From Flavobacteriales bacterium (GTDB taxonomy: Bacteria > Bacteroidota > Bacteroidia > Flavobacteriales_C > GCA-002722245): 64,000 nt of DNA. The translations under genes were made by a program, and so were the position numbers. The notes under the pieces are model-generated. The model was not told where the DNA came from, ran no database searches, and saw only the letters and a list, made by a program, of their open reading frames with translations. The DNA is taken from contig JAHEZL010000010.1 in the NCBI GenBank assembly GCA_023251095.1, forward strand, positions 60,066 through 124,065. The letters run 5' to 3'. Every line of letters starts with the position of its first letter. Position 1 is the first letter of the stretch. Below, in pieces: positions 27,150 to 35,876 of this stretch.

Positions 27150-27693
27150 AGAGACCATCATATTAGGAATAGATCCCGGAACAACGGTAATGGGCTTTGG
27201 CGTGATTAAAATCACAAATTCTAAAATGCACTTATTGGACATTGGCGCCATTAAATTCTCTCCGCTAAAAAATCACGAGCAGAAATTAAAGGAGATTTAT
27301 GATGTGATGATTGCCATTATCGACAAGCACCATCCCGATCATCTGGCCATTGAAGCACAGTTTTTCGGGAAAAATGTACAGTCGATGCTCAAACTCGGAC
27401 GTGCACAAGGCGTTGCGATTGCCGCCGCCTTATCGCGCGAAATACCATTTACAGAGTACGCCCCTAAAAAAGTAAAAATGTCGATTACCGGCAGCGGTAA
27501 CGCCTCTAAGGAGCAAGTAGCCAAAATGCTGCAAACCCTATTGAACACTAAACAATTGCCAGAACCCTTAGATGCTACGGATGGCCTTGCCGCTGCAGTT
27601 TGCCACCATTTTCAGGGCGGAAATAAAAGCGAAGGTAAAAAGTACACTGGCTGGGACGCTTTTGTAAAGCAGAATCCTAAAAAAACAAAGTAA
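27142..27693 (+). CDS. ruvC: Holliday junction resolvase RuvC
   Basis: RuvC cuts Holliday junctions processed by RuvAB, both of which are encoded elsewhere in this window. The catalytic acids are Asp11 (ILGIDPGTTVMGFG), Glu71 (LAIEAQFF), Asp144 and Asp147 (PLDATDGLAAAVCHH). I choose TTG at 27142 as the start (M-SKETIILGIDPG, 183 residues). This gives the usual length. The longer frame from 27055 adds a hydrophobic stretch antisense to the neighbouring gene and does not resemble RuvC. Only 34 bp separate its start from the divergent membrane protein gene. Confidence 0.93.
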   Translation: MSKETIILGIDPGTTVMGFGVIKITNSKMHLLDIGAIKFSPLKNHEQKLKEIYDVMIAIIDKHHPDHLAIEAQFFGKNVQSMLKLGRAQGVAIAAALSREIPFTEYAPKKVKMSITGSGNASKEQVAKMLQTLLNTKQLPEPLDATDGLAAAVCHHFQGGNKSEGKKYTGWDAFVKQNPKKTK

Positions 27694-27708
27694 TGGACAT
27701 GCGGTCCC

Positions 27709-27769
27709 GTAGAGACGCAAGATTTTGCGTCTCATAATAATTGGGAGACGCAAAATCTTGCGTCTCTAC
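27709..27769. repeat. 61-bp inverted repeat of the GAGACGCAA type
   Basis: Two exact 25-bp arms (27709-27733 and 27745-27769) are separated by 11 bp. Each arm is itself nearly palindromic (GAGACGCAA-GATT-TTGCGTCTC), so the element is a repeat of a dyad. It lies in the ruvC-serS gap, 47 bp before serS. Similar GTAGAGACGCAA-type units are common intergenic repeats in Bacteroidota. It could also serve as a ruvC terminator, although no T-run follows. Confidence 0.85.
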
Positions 27770-27790
27770 AAAACAAAAAGAAGAGATTAC

Positions 27791-27798
27791 TATCTTTA
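27791..27798 (+). promoter_or_regulatory. Candidate -7 element for serS
   Basis: TATCTTTA (one mismatch) lies 18 nt before the serS ATG. There is no TTG at the -33 spacing, which falls in the inverted repeat. Confidence 0.4.
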
Positions 27799-27816
27799 CT
27801 CCTCAATCTCATAACA

Positions 27817-29091
27817 ATGCTTGTAGTAAAAGACATTCTCGACAATAAAGAAAAAGCCATTGCCGGCTTAAAAAAAAGAAACATTGCAACAGCGGAAGAG
27901 CTGATTGAAAATGTGATTTCACTGGATACACAACGCAAACAGGCAACTACCGAAATGGAGCGAGTGCTAGCCGAAAGCAATAAAATCGCAAAGTCTGTAG
28001 GTCAATTGATGAAGGAAGGTAAAAAGGAAGAAGCTGAGCAGGAAAAACAAAAAGCAGCTGAATACCGCAATCAATCGTTAACGCTGAAAGAAGAACTGGC
28101 TGGTGTTGAAGAAAAGCTGCAGACGTTATTGTACAGCATTCCAAACATTCCAACCGATGTTGTGCCTGCCGGCAAAACCCCTGAAGACAACGAAGTGGTT
28201 TTCTCCCAAGGCGATCTTCCTAAATTGCATGAAGGAGCTGTTCCTCACTGGGACTTACTTAAAAAATACAAACTCGTTGATTTTGAAGTCGGTGTTAAAA
28301 TTACAGGCGCGGGATTCCCTGTGTTTAAAGGCAAAGGAGCGCAACTCAACAGAGCGCTCATCAATTTCTTTTTGGCCGAAGCAGCAAAAGCAGGTTATGA
28401 AGAAATCATTCCGCCACTAATGGTAAATGAAGCTTCAGGCTACGGCACCGGACAATTGCCCGATAAAGAAGGACAAATGTATCATGTGCAAATTGATGAT
28501 TTGTATTTGATTCCAACCGCCGAAGTTCCTATCACCAATTTATACCGTGATGAAATTGTAAGTACAGATTCCCTTCCAATAAAAAATGTTGGCTACACAC
28601 CTTGTTTCCGCAGAGAAGCAGGATCTTACGGAAAAGATGTTCGCGGATTAAATCGCTTGCACCAATTCGATAAAGTTGAAATTGTACAAATTCAGCATCC
28701 CGATAAATCTTACCAAACGTTGGAAGAAATGGTGGAACATGTGAAAGGCCTGGTGACTAAACTCGGCTTGCCTTTCCGCATTTTAAAATTGTGCGGCGGC
28801 GACATGGGTTTCACCTCTGCCCTTACTTATGATTTTGAAGTTTACTCTGCCGCTCAGCAAAAATGGCTGGAAGTAAGCTCTGTTTCTAACTTTGAAACCT
28901 TCCAGGCCAACCGTTTGAAATTGCGTTTTAAACAAGGTCAGGATAAACCGCAACTTGCACACACACTTAATGGCAGCGCTTTAGCGTTACCACGTATATT
29001 GGCAGCATTGTTGGAAAACAATCAGGATGCCGACGGAATAAATATCCCTGAAGCATTGCATCCTTACTTAAGTTTCAAAAAAATAAACTGA
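27817..29091 (+). CDS. serS: Seryl-tRNA synthetase
   Basis: This 424-residue class II synthetase charges tRNA-Ser (and tRNA-Sec where present). The N-terminal coiled coil (about residues 30-100, rich in Lys/Glu) binds the long variable arm of tRNA-Ser. The catalytic domain has GTGQLPDKEGQMYHV, LIPTAEVPITNLYRDEI, motif 2 in CFRREAGSYGKDVRGLNRLHQFDKVE, and motif 3 in HTLNGSALALPRILAALLENNQ. The length is normal. It is followed after 2 bp by a TPR gene. Confidence 0.98.
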   Translation: MLVVKDILDNKEKAIAGLKKRNIATAEELIENVISLDTQRKQATTEMERVLAESNKIAKSVGQLMKEGKKEEAEQEKQKAAEYRNQSLTLKEELAGVEEKLQTLLYSIPNIPTDVVPAGKTPEDNEVVFSQGDLPKLHEGAVPHWDLLKKYKLVDFEVGVKITGAGFPVFKGKGAQLNRALINFFLAEAAKAGYEEIIPPLMVNEASGYGTGQLPDKEGQMYHVQIDDLYLIPTAEVPITNLYRDEIVSTDSLPIKNVGYTPCFRREAGSYGKDVRGLNRLHQFDKVEIVQIQHPDKSYQTLEEMVEHVKGLVTKLGLPFRILKLCGGDMGFTSALTYDFEVYSAAQQKWLEVSSVSNFETFQANRLKLRFKQGQDKPQLAHTLNGSALALPRILAALLENNQDADGINIPEALHPYLSFKKIN

Positions 29092-29093
29092 TT

Positions 29094-30929
29094 TTGATAA
29101 AAATTAAAAGCAATATTGCCCTTCTTCTTTTTAGCTTTTTGCTTTTACACTTTTCTGTTGTTGCTCAGGATAAAATGCAAATCCAGTTGGATCTGGGAAA
29201 GCAATTTTACAATGAAGGCGCTTATGATAAATCAGCTGAAATTTTTGAAGAGCTCTACAAAAAAAACAAAAGCGAAGAAAATTACGAGTACCTGCTGAAC
29301 AGCTACATCGGAATTAAAAATTATAAATCGGCAGAAAAATTAGTAGAAAAAAAAATAAAAGAATTTCCTCAAAGCACTTTATTTCCTATTGATTTAGGCT
29401 ATGTATACGCTGCTTCGGGACAAGATGAAAAGGCTGTCAAAAATTTTGAAAAAGCTTTAAAATTATTACCAGCCGACAATCAGCAAATTATTTTTACCGC
29501 AAGCAGATTCCTAAAAAGAAAACAAAGTCAATGGGCCATTCAAACTTATTTAGCAGGAAGAAAACTGGTGCACAACGATTATCCTTTTTCTTTTGAATTG
29601 GCAGAAGTTTACAAAGCTGAAGGCAATATTTCTGAAATGATCAATGAATATTTATTCGTGCTGGAATACGGCGAAGGATATTTAACAGAAGTTCAAAACG
29701 CCTTGATCAACGCCATCGGAGAAGATGCATCAGGCAAGAAAAAGAAAGTGCTGAAAGAAAATCTTCTGAAAAAAATACAGGAAAATCCGAACAACGATTT
29801 GTATCTGGAAATGTTGGTTTGGGAATTGATTCAGGAAAAAGAATTCTCGGCCGCCATCACTCAAACCAAAGCATTGGACAAAAGAAAAAGAGAAGAAGGT
29901 CAGCGATTAATAAGACTTTCGGAGCTCTGCTTAAAAAATGAAGATTACGAAAATGCTGCCAAAGCATTGAAATATGTCATTGAAAAAGGCGAAAACAGCA
30001 TTTACTACCGTCGCGCAAAAATGGATCTGGTAAAAGTGCTCAATCAAAAAATTACCACGCGTCCGGATTATACCGTTCAGGATCTTACTGAATTGCAAAA
30101 CGCTTATGTTTCGGGGTTAAAAGAATTAGGGAAAAATTCTTTCACTTTAGAAATGATGCGGGATTACGCACATCTTCTTGCATTTTATTTGCACGACACT
30201 AAAAAAGCAATTTCCTTATTGCAGGAAGCCATTGACATGCCGCGCACCTCCACACAACAAATTGCAGAATGCAAATTAGAACTCGGTGATATTTACCTCA
30301 TCTCCGATAAAATATGGGATGCGTCTTTATTGTATTCCCAGGTGGAACTGGATTTTAAATTTGATGTTCTCGGTCAGGATGCAAAATACCGAAACGCAAA
30401 AATTTCTTATTACACCGGCGATTTCAAATGGGCCAAAGCACAACTGGATATTTTGAAAGCAGCAACCGACAGATTAATTGCCAATGACGCAATGTATCTG
30501 TCTATTCTGATTACCACCAATACTTTAATGGACACCATCACCACTCCGCTGGAAATGTTTGCAAGAGCCGATTTACTGGAATTTCAAAACCAGGATTCCT
30601 TGTGTTTACGCACTTTAGATTCTCTGGAAAAAGAATATAAATCGCGTTTTAATTTAATGGATGATGTGCTGTTTTTACGCGCACAGGTTTTTCTGAAAAA
30701 ACACCAATGGATACAAGCAGCCGAAGCTTTGCAGAAAACTTATGAATACAAGGATTTACTGGCCGATGATGCATTGTTTAAATTGGCCGATTTGTATGAA
30801 ACCGTATTAAACGATAAAGTAAAAGCACAGGAAAAATACGAGGAAATATTATTCAAATTTCCGGGAAGTATTTACGTGGAAGAAGCACGAAAAAGATTCA
30901 GAAGATTAAGAGGAGATAAAGAATTTTAA
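29094..30929 (+). CDS. Secreted tetratricopeptide-repeat protein
   Basis: This 611-residue protein starts from TTG two bases after serS and has a signal peptide (MIKIKSNIALLLFSFLLLHFSVVAQ). The rest is built from TPR-like helical pairs, e.g. LGKQFYNEGAYDKSAEIFEELYKK, DLGYVYAASGQDEKAVKNFEKALKL, RLSELCLKNEDYENAAKALKYVIEKG and DALFKLADLYETVLNDKVKAQEKYEEILFKFPGSIYVEEARKRF. No catalytic domain is visible. It is probably a periplasmic scaffold. The operon with serS and DUF4286 gives no specific clue to function. Confidence 0.85.
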   Translation: MIKIKSNIALLLFSFLLLHFSVVAQDKMQIQLDLGKQFYNEGAYDKSAEIFEELYKKNKSEENYEYLLNSYIGIKNYKSAEKLVEKKIKEFPQSTLFPIDLGYVYAASGQDEKAVKNFEKALKLLPADNQQIIFTASRFLKRKQSQWAIQTYLAGRKLVHNDYPFSFELAEVYKAEGNISEMINEYLFVLEYGEGYLTEVQNALINAIGEDASGKKKKVLKENLLKKIQENPNNDLYLEMLVWELIQEKEFSAAITQTKALDKRKREEGQRLIRLSELCLKNEDYENAAKALKYVIEKGENSIYYRRAKMDLVKVLNQKITTRPDYTVQDLTELQNAYVSGLKELGKNSFTLEMMRDYAHLLAFYLHDTKKAISLLQEAIDMPRTSTQQIAECKLELGDIYLISDKIWDASLLYSQVELDFKFDVLGQDAKYRNAKISYYTGDFKWAKAQLDILKAATDRLIANDAMYLSILITTNTLMDTITTPLEMFARADLLEFQNQDSLCLRTLDSLEKEYKSRFNLMDDVLFLRAQVFLKKHQWIQAAEALQKTYEYKDLLADDALFKLADLYETVLNDKVKAQEKYEEILFKFPGSIYVEEARKRFRRLRGDKEF

Positions 30930-30931
30930 CC

Positions 30932-31234
30932 ATGATTATTTACAGCATCACTTTCGCAATTGACGACTCCATAGAACAGGAATGGATAGAATGGATGAAA
31001 ACCCATTATATCCAAAACATCATGTCCATAGGGCTTTTCAACGATTACCGTTTCAGCAAAACGCATCCTGTTGCTGAAGTAGATACTGCATATAACATTC
31101 AGTTCCGTTGCGAATCACTCACTCATCTTGAACTTTTTGAAAAAGAACACGCCAATACTATCAACGAAAAAATGATAGAAAAATACCGAGGAAAATTCGG
31201 AACATTTAAAATGGTGCTGGAGGAAATAAAATAA
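30932..31234 (+). CDS. DUF4286 family protein
   Basis: This 100-residue soluble protein resembles DUF4286 (MIIYSITFAIDDSIEQEWIEWMKTHYIQNIM...), a small ferredoxin-like alpha/beta family common in Bacteroidota. No metal or catalytic motif is seen. It follows the TPR gene after 2 bp, ending the serS unit, and converges with the next gene 8 bp away without a visible terminator. Function unknown. Confidence 0.8.
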   Translation: MIIYSITFAIDDSIEQEWIEWMKTHYIQNIMSIGLFNDYRFSKTHPVAEVDTAYNIQFRCESLTHLELFEKEHANTINEKMIEKYRGKFGTFKMVLEEIK

Positions 31235-31242
31235 GCTACCTA

Positions 31243-32757
31243 TTATTTTATCATCAGCTGTCCGAAACAATTTATTTCAGGTTTGGTTGACTGCGCTTTG
31301 TACGACCAGAAATAAAATGAATTTTCACTTTGGCCTAACTCAAATCGAAATTTTGGCACATTAACATCCTTTGCAAATTTCAACCCGGCTGATTCCAGAT
31401 TATAGCTTGTACTTGTTGTTGCACCGGTTGCAGCTGAAATCTCCATACATTTCAACTCAAGAATGTATCTGTTCGGATCTAATCCCTTTTTATATTCAAT
31501 AGGATACAACAAGTCATATTTATTGCCATTTTTCATTGCCTTAAAATTTGACCGCCAATAAATGTCTAAAGAATTCACATCAACTTCTATACTCTTGAAC
31601 CAAACTAAATTAGCCGACGCATCTGTTTTAAGATAAATCACAGAAGCATTTTCATGCGATATATTATTGCTTTTATCCGCAACCGCAAGAAAATACACAA
31701 TGCTATTGTCTTTCTCTAAGAATGCATCACATACTGAAACAGCTATCTTTTTACCATTTTTTGCTAACGCAGGAGCCAACTGACTCTTCACATCACTTAC
31801 ACTAGTTTTTTGAATAGAAAAATCAGCTTTGTTAATTTCAACTGAATACAATCCAAGTTTCTGACTCTTGTCTTTTTCTCTGCTTTGATAAACACCATAA
31901 ACAATGAACTTCTCTCCACTATAGTCATACATCAGAGAGATCACTTCTTCTGTTTGTAAGATCGTGTGATACACTTTTTTTCCGGATATCGGATCAATCA
32001 TTCCAACCCCTTTTATAAGCTCTTTCTTCTCATCATCAAATCTCTTATCCTGAAAATATACCATACCGGTTTTAGCCAGCTTACAACTTGCAAATTCCTC
32101 CAAATAATAATAACTGTCTTTGGTGGAGGTATGCATATCAATAACAGGAGAAACTTTGGTTTCACCTGTTTTCTTCACTGTAATCAATTCCATTTTATTT
32201 AACGTACTTCTTTCGGGAGAGCTGCTTTTAACGATCAATAAATCAGTATTTCCCTCCTTATTAATTTGTACGGATGTCCAGGAAGAGAATTCACTTTTGC
32301 TTGTGGGTTTTTTGCTGTAAACATTGCGCAAGTCGCCAACAGGTTCCAGATTTTGATTCAAAATCTGAACATAATATTCCAACTTATCTTTGGTAAACTT
32401 CGACCATACACAGTAAACAACTTCACCATTTGAAACAACATCAATGTACTGCATTGTTTTCATTAAGTCGGATTTTATCTTATCCTGATCAAAACCCTGA
32501 ATTGAAATTTCATGCGCTATTTTCATAGTTGAAATTTCAAAGGCAACAATCTTGTAGTTGATGATAATAGTCATTGTACTTCTGCTGGAAAACAACACAT
32601 ATACATACTTAGAATTTTCGCCAATCACTTTTGAAGTATATTCATCAAAAACCCCACTCACGCTAAACTGCTCCGACCACTTAGAGGAAATATCGGCAGA
32701 ATAAATAAATTCGATTTGGCAAAATAACAAGAGGGTAAATAAAATAAGTTTTTTCAT
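31243..32757 (-). CDS. Orphan secreted protein, function unknown
   Basis: I do not recognise a named family. The 504-residue protein has a signal peptide (MKKLILFTLLLFCQIEFIYS) and then mostly beta-strand-like sequence with repeated Lys/Ser/Asp-rich turns and strand patterns such as YVLFSSRSTMTIIINYKIVAFEI and FIVYGVYQSREK, reminiscent of a beta-propeller-like fold. It lacks a lipobox and a clear T9SS C-terminal sorting domain; the end is SFYFWSYKAQSTKPEINCFGQLMIK. It is monocistronic, with a -7 box at 32792-32785. Confidence 0.7.
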   Translation of the reverse strand: MKKLILFTLLLFCQIEFIYSADISSKWSEQFSVSGVFDEYTSKVIGENSKYVYVLFSSRSTMTIIINYKIVAFEISTMKIAHEISIQGFDQDKIKSDLMKTMQYIDVVSNGEVVYCVWSKFTKDKLEYYVQILNQNLEPVGDLRNVYSKKPTSKSEFSSWTSVQINKEGNTDLLIVKSSSPERSTLNKMELITVKKTGETKVSPVIDMHTSTKDSYYYLEEFASCKLAKTGMVYFQDKRFDDEKKELIKGVGMIDPISGKKVYHTILQTEEVISLMYDYSGEKFIVYGVYQSREKDKSQKLGLYSVEINKADFSIQKTSVSDVKSQLAPALAKNGKKIAVSVCDAFLEKDNSIVYFLAVADKSNNISHENASVIYLKTDASANLVWFKSIEVDVNSLDIYWRSNFKAMKNGNKYDLLYPIEYKKGLDPNRYILELKCMEISAATGATTSTSYNLESAGLKFAKDVNVPKFRFELGQSENSFYFWSYKAQSTKPEINCFGQLMIK

Positions 32758-32784
32758 AAGGCTGAATTTTGGTTAGACGCGCGT

Positions 32785-32792
32785 CAAATATA
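32785..32792 (-). promoter_or_regulatory. -7 element for the orphan secreted protein gene
   Basis: On the minus strand TATATTTG matches TAnnTTTG exactly. The predicted start near 32779 gives a 22-nt leader. The -33 is not evident. Confidence 0.45.
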
Positions 32793-32823
32793 AAATAAAT
32801 AATTGTGCTACATTAGTACTCAC

Positions 32824-33633
32824 ATGAAATACGAATCAAAATACAACGACCCCACTCCCAAACACAACGATGCCGTTCGCGCGAAAAAACATTTGGGTCA
32901 GCATTTCTTGAAAGACGAAAACATTTCAAAGGCCATTGCCGATGGTTTAGTGTTTCATCAAGGCTACAACAGCGCCATTGAAATCGGACCGGGAATGGGC
33001 GTTTTGACAAAATATCTGGTTGTAAATTCCAACATTAAAAACTTCAAGGTAGTTGAAATCGACAGGGATTCCGTAGCTTATCTCAAAACGAATTATCCTG
33101 CTTTAGAAATTATAGAAGCCGATTTTTTACAGCTCAATTTGAATGAAATTTTTGATCAGCCTTTTGCAGTGATTGGAAATTTCCCCTATAACATTTCCAC
33201 AGAAATTCTTTTTAAAGTTTTAGAAAATCGCGATAAAGTTCCTGAAGTAGTAGGTATGTTTCAGAAAGAAGTGGCCGAAAGAATTGCCGCACCTCCGGGA
33301 AGCAAAACCTATGGCATCACTAGTGTTTTGCTGCAAGCTTTTTACGACATTGAATATCTCTTCACCGTTGAACCCCACGTTTTCAATCCGCCACCAAAAG
33401 TAAAATCGGCAGTAATCCGTTTGAAAAGAAATGCACGAGAAAAATTAAGTTGTGATGAAGCTTTGTTTTTCAAAATTGTAAAAACCGCTTTCAATCAAAG
33501 AAGAAAAACTTTGCACAATGCACTAAAATCAATGAATCTTAATGTCCCTGAAGAATTCAAATCATTGAGAGCAGAAGTATTGAGTGTGGAGGATTTTATC
33601 AGGATTGCTACAACAAATCAAAACTCAATTTAG
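32824..33633 (+). CDS. rsmA: 16S rRNA (adenine1518/1519-N6) dimethyltransferase RsmA/KsgA
   Basis: RsmA dimethylates two adjacent adenines near the 3' end of 16S rRNA. From ATG 32824 the protein has 269 residues: [15 protein letters not shown] at the start, SAM-binding [26 protein letters not shown], the catalytic NFPYNIS, and [16 protein letters not shown] and [11 protein letters not shown] later. The frame is open 21 bases upstream (MCYISTH), but this start is less likely. It stands alone between divergent and co-directional neighbours. Confidence 0.96.
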   Translation: MKYESKYNDPTPKHNDAVRAKKHLGQHFLKDENISKAIADGLVFHQGYNSAIEIGPGMGVLTKYLVVNSNIKNFKVVEIDRDSVAYLKTNYPALEIIEADFLQLNLNEIFDQPFAVIGNFPYNISTEILFKVLENRDKVPEVVGMFQKEVAERIAAPPGSKTYGITSVLLQAFYDIEYLFTVEPHVFNPPPKVKSAVIRLKRNAREKLSCDEALFFKIVKTAFNQRRKTLHNALKSMNLNVPEEFKSLRAEVLSVEDFIRIATTNQNSI

Positions 33634-33674
33634 GGTTTTTAAATTCGCCTCTTTCCCTTTTAACATTAAGAAGC

Positions 33675-33682
33675 TATCTTTG
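33675..33682 (+). promoter_or_regulatory. -7 element of mgtE, almost touching the start codon
   Basis: TATCTTTG matches TAnnTTTG exactly and ends 4 nt before the mgtE ATG, so the transcript would begin at or beside the start codon (leaderless). The -33 is a weaker TTTC 19 nt upstream. Confidence 0.6.
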
Positions 33683-33686
33683 CGCC

Positions 33687-35030
33687 ATGCATTTCGAACA
33701 CAACGAACAATTAATCAAAGATCTTAAACTGGCGATTGAAAATGAATCGCTGGACAAGATCAATGCGTTGATCAGCGAATTGCATCCCGTAGACATCGCC
33801 GATATCACCACCCAGCTTTCTCTGGAAGAAGTAAAAACATTTTTTGACATAGTACCGGGAGAGCTGATTTCGGAGACCATTGCGGAGCTGGAAGAAGATG
33901 AAAGAAAAGGTTTGCTCAACAGTTTAACTCCCGAACAAATTGCGAGAAAAGCAATTGATTACATGGAGTCGGATGACGCTGCCGATTTGATCATGGAGCT
34001 CCCGAAAGAAAAAAGAACCAAAGTAATTTCACTGATCGATGATGTAAAAAAAGCCAGCAACATTGTAGATCTCCTCAACTACCCCGATGACTCTGCCGGA
34101 GGTTTGATGGCGAAAGAGTTATTCAAAGTAAACATCAACTGGGATGTGATGGAATGTGTGCAGGAGTTGCGCAAACAGGCCGAACAGATTGAAACCATCC
34201 ATACCGTATATGTAGTGGATGAAAACAATAAATTGCAGGGAACTCTTTCTTTAAAAAGTTTGATTCTCACTCCTTCCAGCACAAAAATTGAAGATGTATT
34301 GAACAGAGATATTATTTCTGTGAAGGCACACACACAAAGTTCGGAAGTGGCGCAAATCATGGAGAAATACGACTTGGTCGTTCTTCCTGTGGTAGACGAT
34401 TTAAATCGTTTGAAAGGAAGGATCACCATTGACGACGTGGTGGATGTGATCAAAGAAGAAGCGGAAAGAGATTACCAGATGGCTTCCGGTCTCTCGGATA
34501 CCGTTGAGTCACATGACTCTATCTGGCACGTTACAAAAGCGCGTTTGCCATGGTTGCTCATGGGTATGGTTGGGGGCGTTGGAAGTGCGCATGTGCTATT
34601 AGGTTTTGATTTATCACAACATCCCGAGATGGTAGTATTTATTCCGCTGATAGGTGCAATGGGCGGAAATGTTGGAGTACAATCTTCGGCGATTGTTGTG
34701 CAGGGATTGGCCAACAATTCTTTGAAAGGCTCTATTGCTCAACGTTTGGTGAAAGAAACAGGAATCGGATTGGTGAATGGTTTGGTTTGTTCCGCTGTTC
34801 TTTTTGCAGTGAATTTCCTTTCTGATTTTTCTTCACGAACTTGTATTACGGTGAGTATCGCTTTGTTATCGGTAATTATTTTTGCGGCGATTTTAGGAAC
34901 ATTCATTCCGTTATTGCTTAATAAATTTAAAGTGAATCCGGCTTTGGCAACAGGACCTTTTATTACAACTACCAATGATATTTTCGGTTTGCTGCTGTAC
35001 TTTTATATCGGACAGATGATTATTGGGTAA
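33687..35030 (+). CDS. mgtE: Magnesium transporter MgtE
   Basis: MgtE is a Mg2+-gated Mg2+ channel. The 447-residue protein has the N domain (SELHPVDIADITTQLSLEEVKTFFDIVPGELISETIAEL and ESDDAADLIMELPKE), two CBS domains (about residues 130-250), and a C-terminal pore domain of five helices with the conserved IPLIGAMGGNVGVQSSAIVVQGLA and PALATGPFITTTNDIFGLLLYF. The length is normal. It is probably monocistronic, with a promoter almost at its start codon, and is followed by a weak stem-loop before vanZ. Confidence 0.95.
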   Translation: MHFEHNEQLIKDLKLAIENESLDKINALISELHPVDIADITTQLSLEEVKTFFDIVPGELISETIAELEEDERKGLLNSLTPEQIARKAIDYMESDDAADLIMELPKEKRTKVISLIDDVKKASNIVDLLNYPDDSAGGLMAKELFKVNINWDVMECVQELRKQAEQIETIHTVYVVDENNKLQGTLSLKSLILTPSSTKIEDVLNRDIISVKAHTQSSEVAQIMEKYDLVVLPVVDDLNRLKGRITIDDVVDVIKEEAERDYQMASGLSDTVESHDSIWHVTKARLPWLLMGMVGGVGSAHVLLGFDLSQHPEMVVFIPLIGAMGGNVGVQSSAIVVQGLANNSLKGSIAQRLVKETGIGLVNGLVCSAVLFAVNFLSDFSSRTCITVSIALLSVIIFAAILGTFIPLLLNKFKVNPALATGPFITTTNDIFGLLLYFYIGQMIIG

Positions 35031-35031
35031 A

Positions 35032-35060
35032 TCCCAGATGTTATGATGGGATTGCTTTAA
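35032..35060. terminator. Weak terminator between mgtE and the VanZ-like gene
   Basis: AATCCCA and TGGGATT form a 7-bp stem with a 10-nt loop, followed on the plus strand by a short T-rich stretch. It lies between convergent genes. Confidence 0.4.
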
Positions 35061-35410
35061 TTTTTGAGTACAAAAATTTTCGCAATGACGCACGCTAGCA
35101 GAATTCCGGCAACATCAGCACCAATATCCAACCACTCAAACGCTCTTCCCAATTGCATTAGTTCCTGCAAAATTTCAATTACAATTCCATAAGCAATGCA
35201 GAACACTACTGAAATCATTATGGGCTGAGCAAGTCCTTGTTTCCTTAATCCAGTAATCCACAGAAAAGCCAAAGTCCCAAACAAAAAAACATGAATGTAT
35301 TTATCAAAGTAGGGAATACGCGGAGGATGGGCCTCTCCCAGAGGCACTAAACAAACAAATGCTATCGCAAGCGATAGCATTATGCCTTTATAATTGTACT
35401 TTAAAAACAA
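35057..35410 (-). CDS. VanZ-like membrane protein
   Basis: This 117-residue protein has four predicted membrane helices and the VanZ-like pattern PYFDKYIHVFLFGTLAFLW, then AYGIVIEILQELMQLGRAFEWLDIGADVAGILLACVI. Despite the family name, there is no link to vancomycin resistance here. It follows gcvH after 6 bp, a frequent pairing in Bacteroidota. Function unknown. Confidence 0.85.
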   Translation of the reverse strand: MFLKYNYKGIMLSLAIAFVCLVPLGEAHPPRIPYFDKYIHVFLFGTLAFLWITGLRKQGLAQPIMISVVFCIAYGIVIEILQELMQLGRAFEWLDIGADVAGILLACVIAKIFVLKN

Positions 35411-35416
35411 AGTAAA

Positions 35417-35797
35417 TTAATGTCCGATCAAAGCTTTGTAAGCATCAGCAGATAACAATGTCGACAATTGAGAAGGATCAGTGATTTTAACTTTAATCAT
35501 CCATCCTTTACCGTAAGGATCATGGTTAACAGACTCCGGCTCTGCTTCAATTCCTGAGTTGAACTCCAGAATTTGTCCGCTAACAGGCATAAACAAATCA
35601 GAAACCGTTTTCACCGCTTCCACTGTTCCAAAAACTTCTTCTTGTGCCAAAGTTTCACCTACGGTTTCAATTTCAACATAAACGATATCTCCCAATTCGC
35701 TTTGAGCGAAATCGGTAATACCAATGGTAGCAACGTCTCCGTCAACTTTTACCCATTCGTGATCTTTGGTGTATTTTAATTCTGCAGGAATGTTCAT
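35417..35797 (-). CDS. gcvH: Glycine cleavage system H protein
   Basis: GcvH is the lipoyl carrier that shuttles the aminomethyl group between the P, T and L proteins. The 126-residue protein has the usual length and the lipoylation site Lys63 in [19 protein letters not shown]. The start [16 protein letters not shown] is typical. It has its own promoter (35820-35851) and no other gcv genes are nearby, as is common in this phylum. Confidence 0.96.
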   Translation of the reverse strand: MNIPAELKYTKDHEWVKVDGDVATIGITDFAQSELGDIVYVEIETVGETLAQEEVFGTVEAVKTVSDLFMPVSGQILEFNSGIEAEPESVNHDPYGKGWMIKVKITDPSQLSTLLSADAYKALIGH

Positions 35798-35819
35798 CTG
35801 ATTATTTTTTTATGTACGG

Positions 35820-35851
35820 CAAACTTACATGATTCGCCAATAAATCACAAA
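35820..35851 (-). promoter_or_regulatory. gcvH-vanZ promoter
   Basis: On the minus strand TTTG (35851-35848), exactly 20 nt, then TAAGTTTG (35827-35820): a perfect Bacteroidota -33/-7 pair. The predicted start near 35813 leaves a leader of about 16 nt. Confidence 0.75.
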
Positions 35852-35876
35852 AACAAAAGGGAAAATAGTTGAAGTA

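Noticed and set aside
32776..32785. GACGCGCGTC palindrome before rsmA
   Set aside because: It is only 10 bp and no second copy or neighbouring regulator supports a function.
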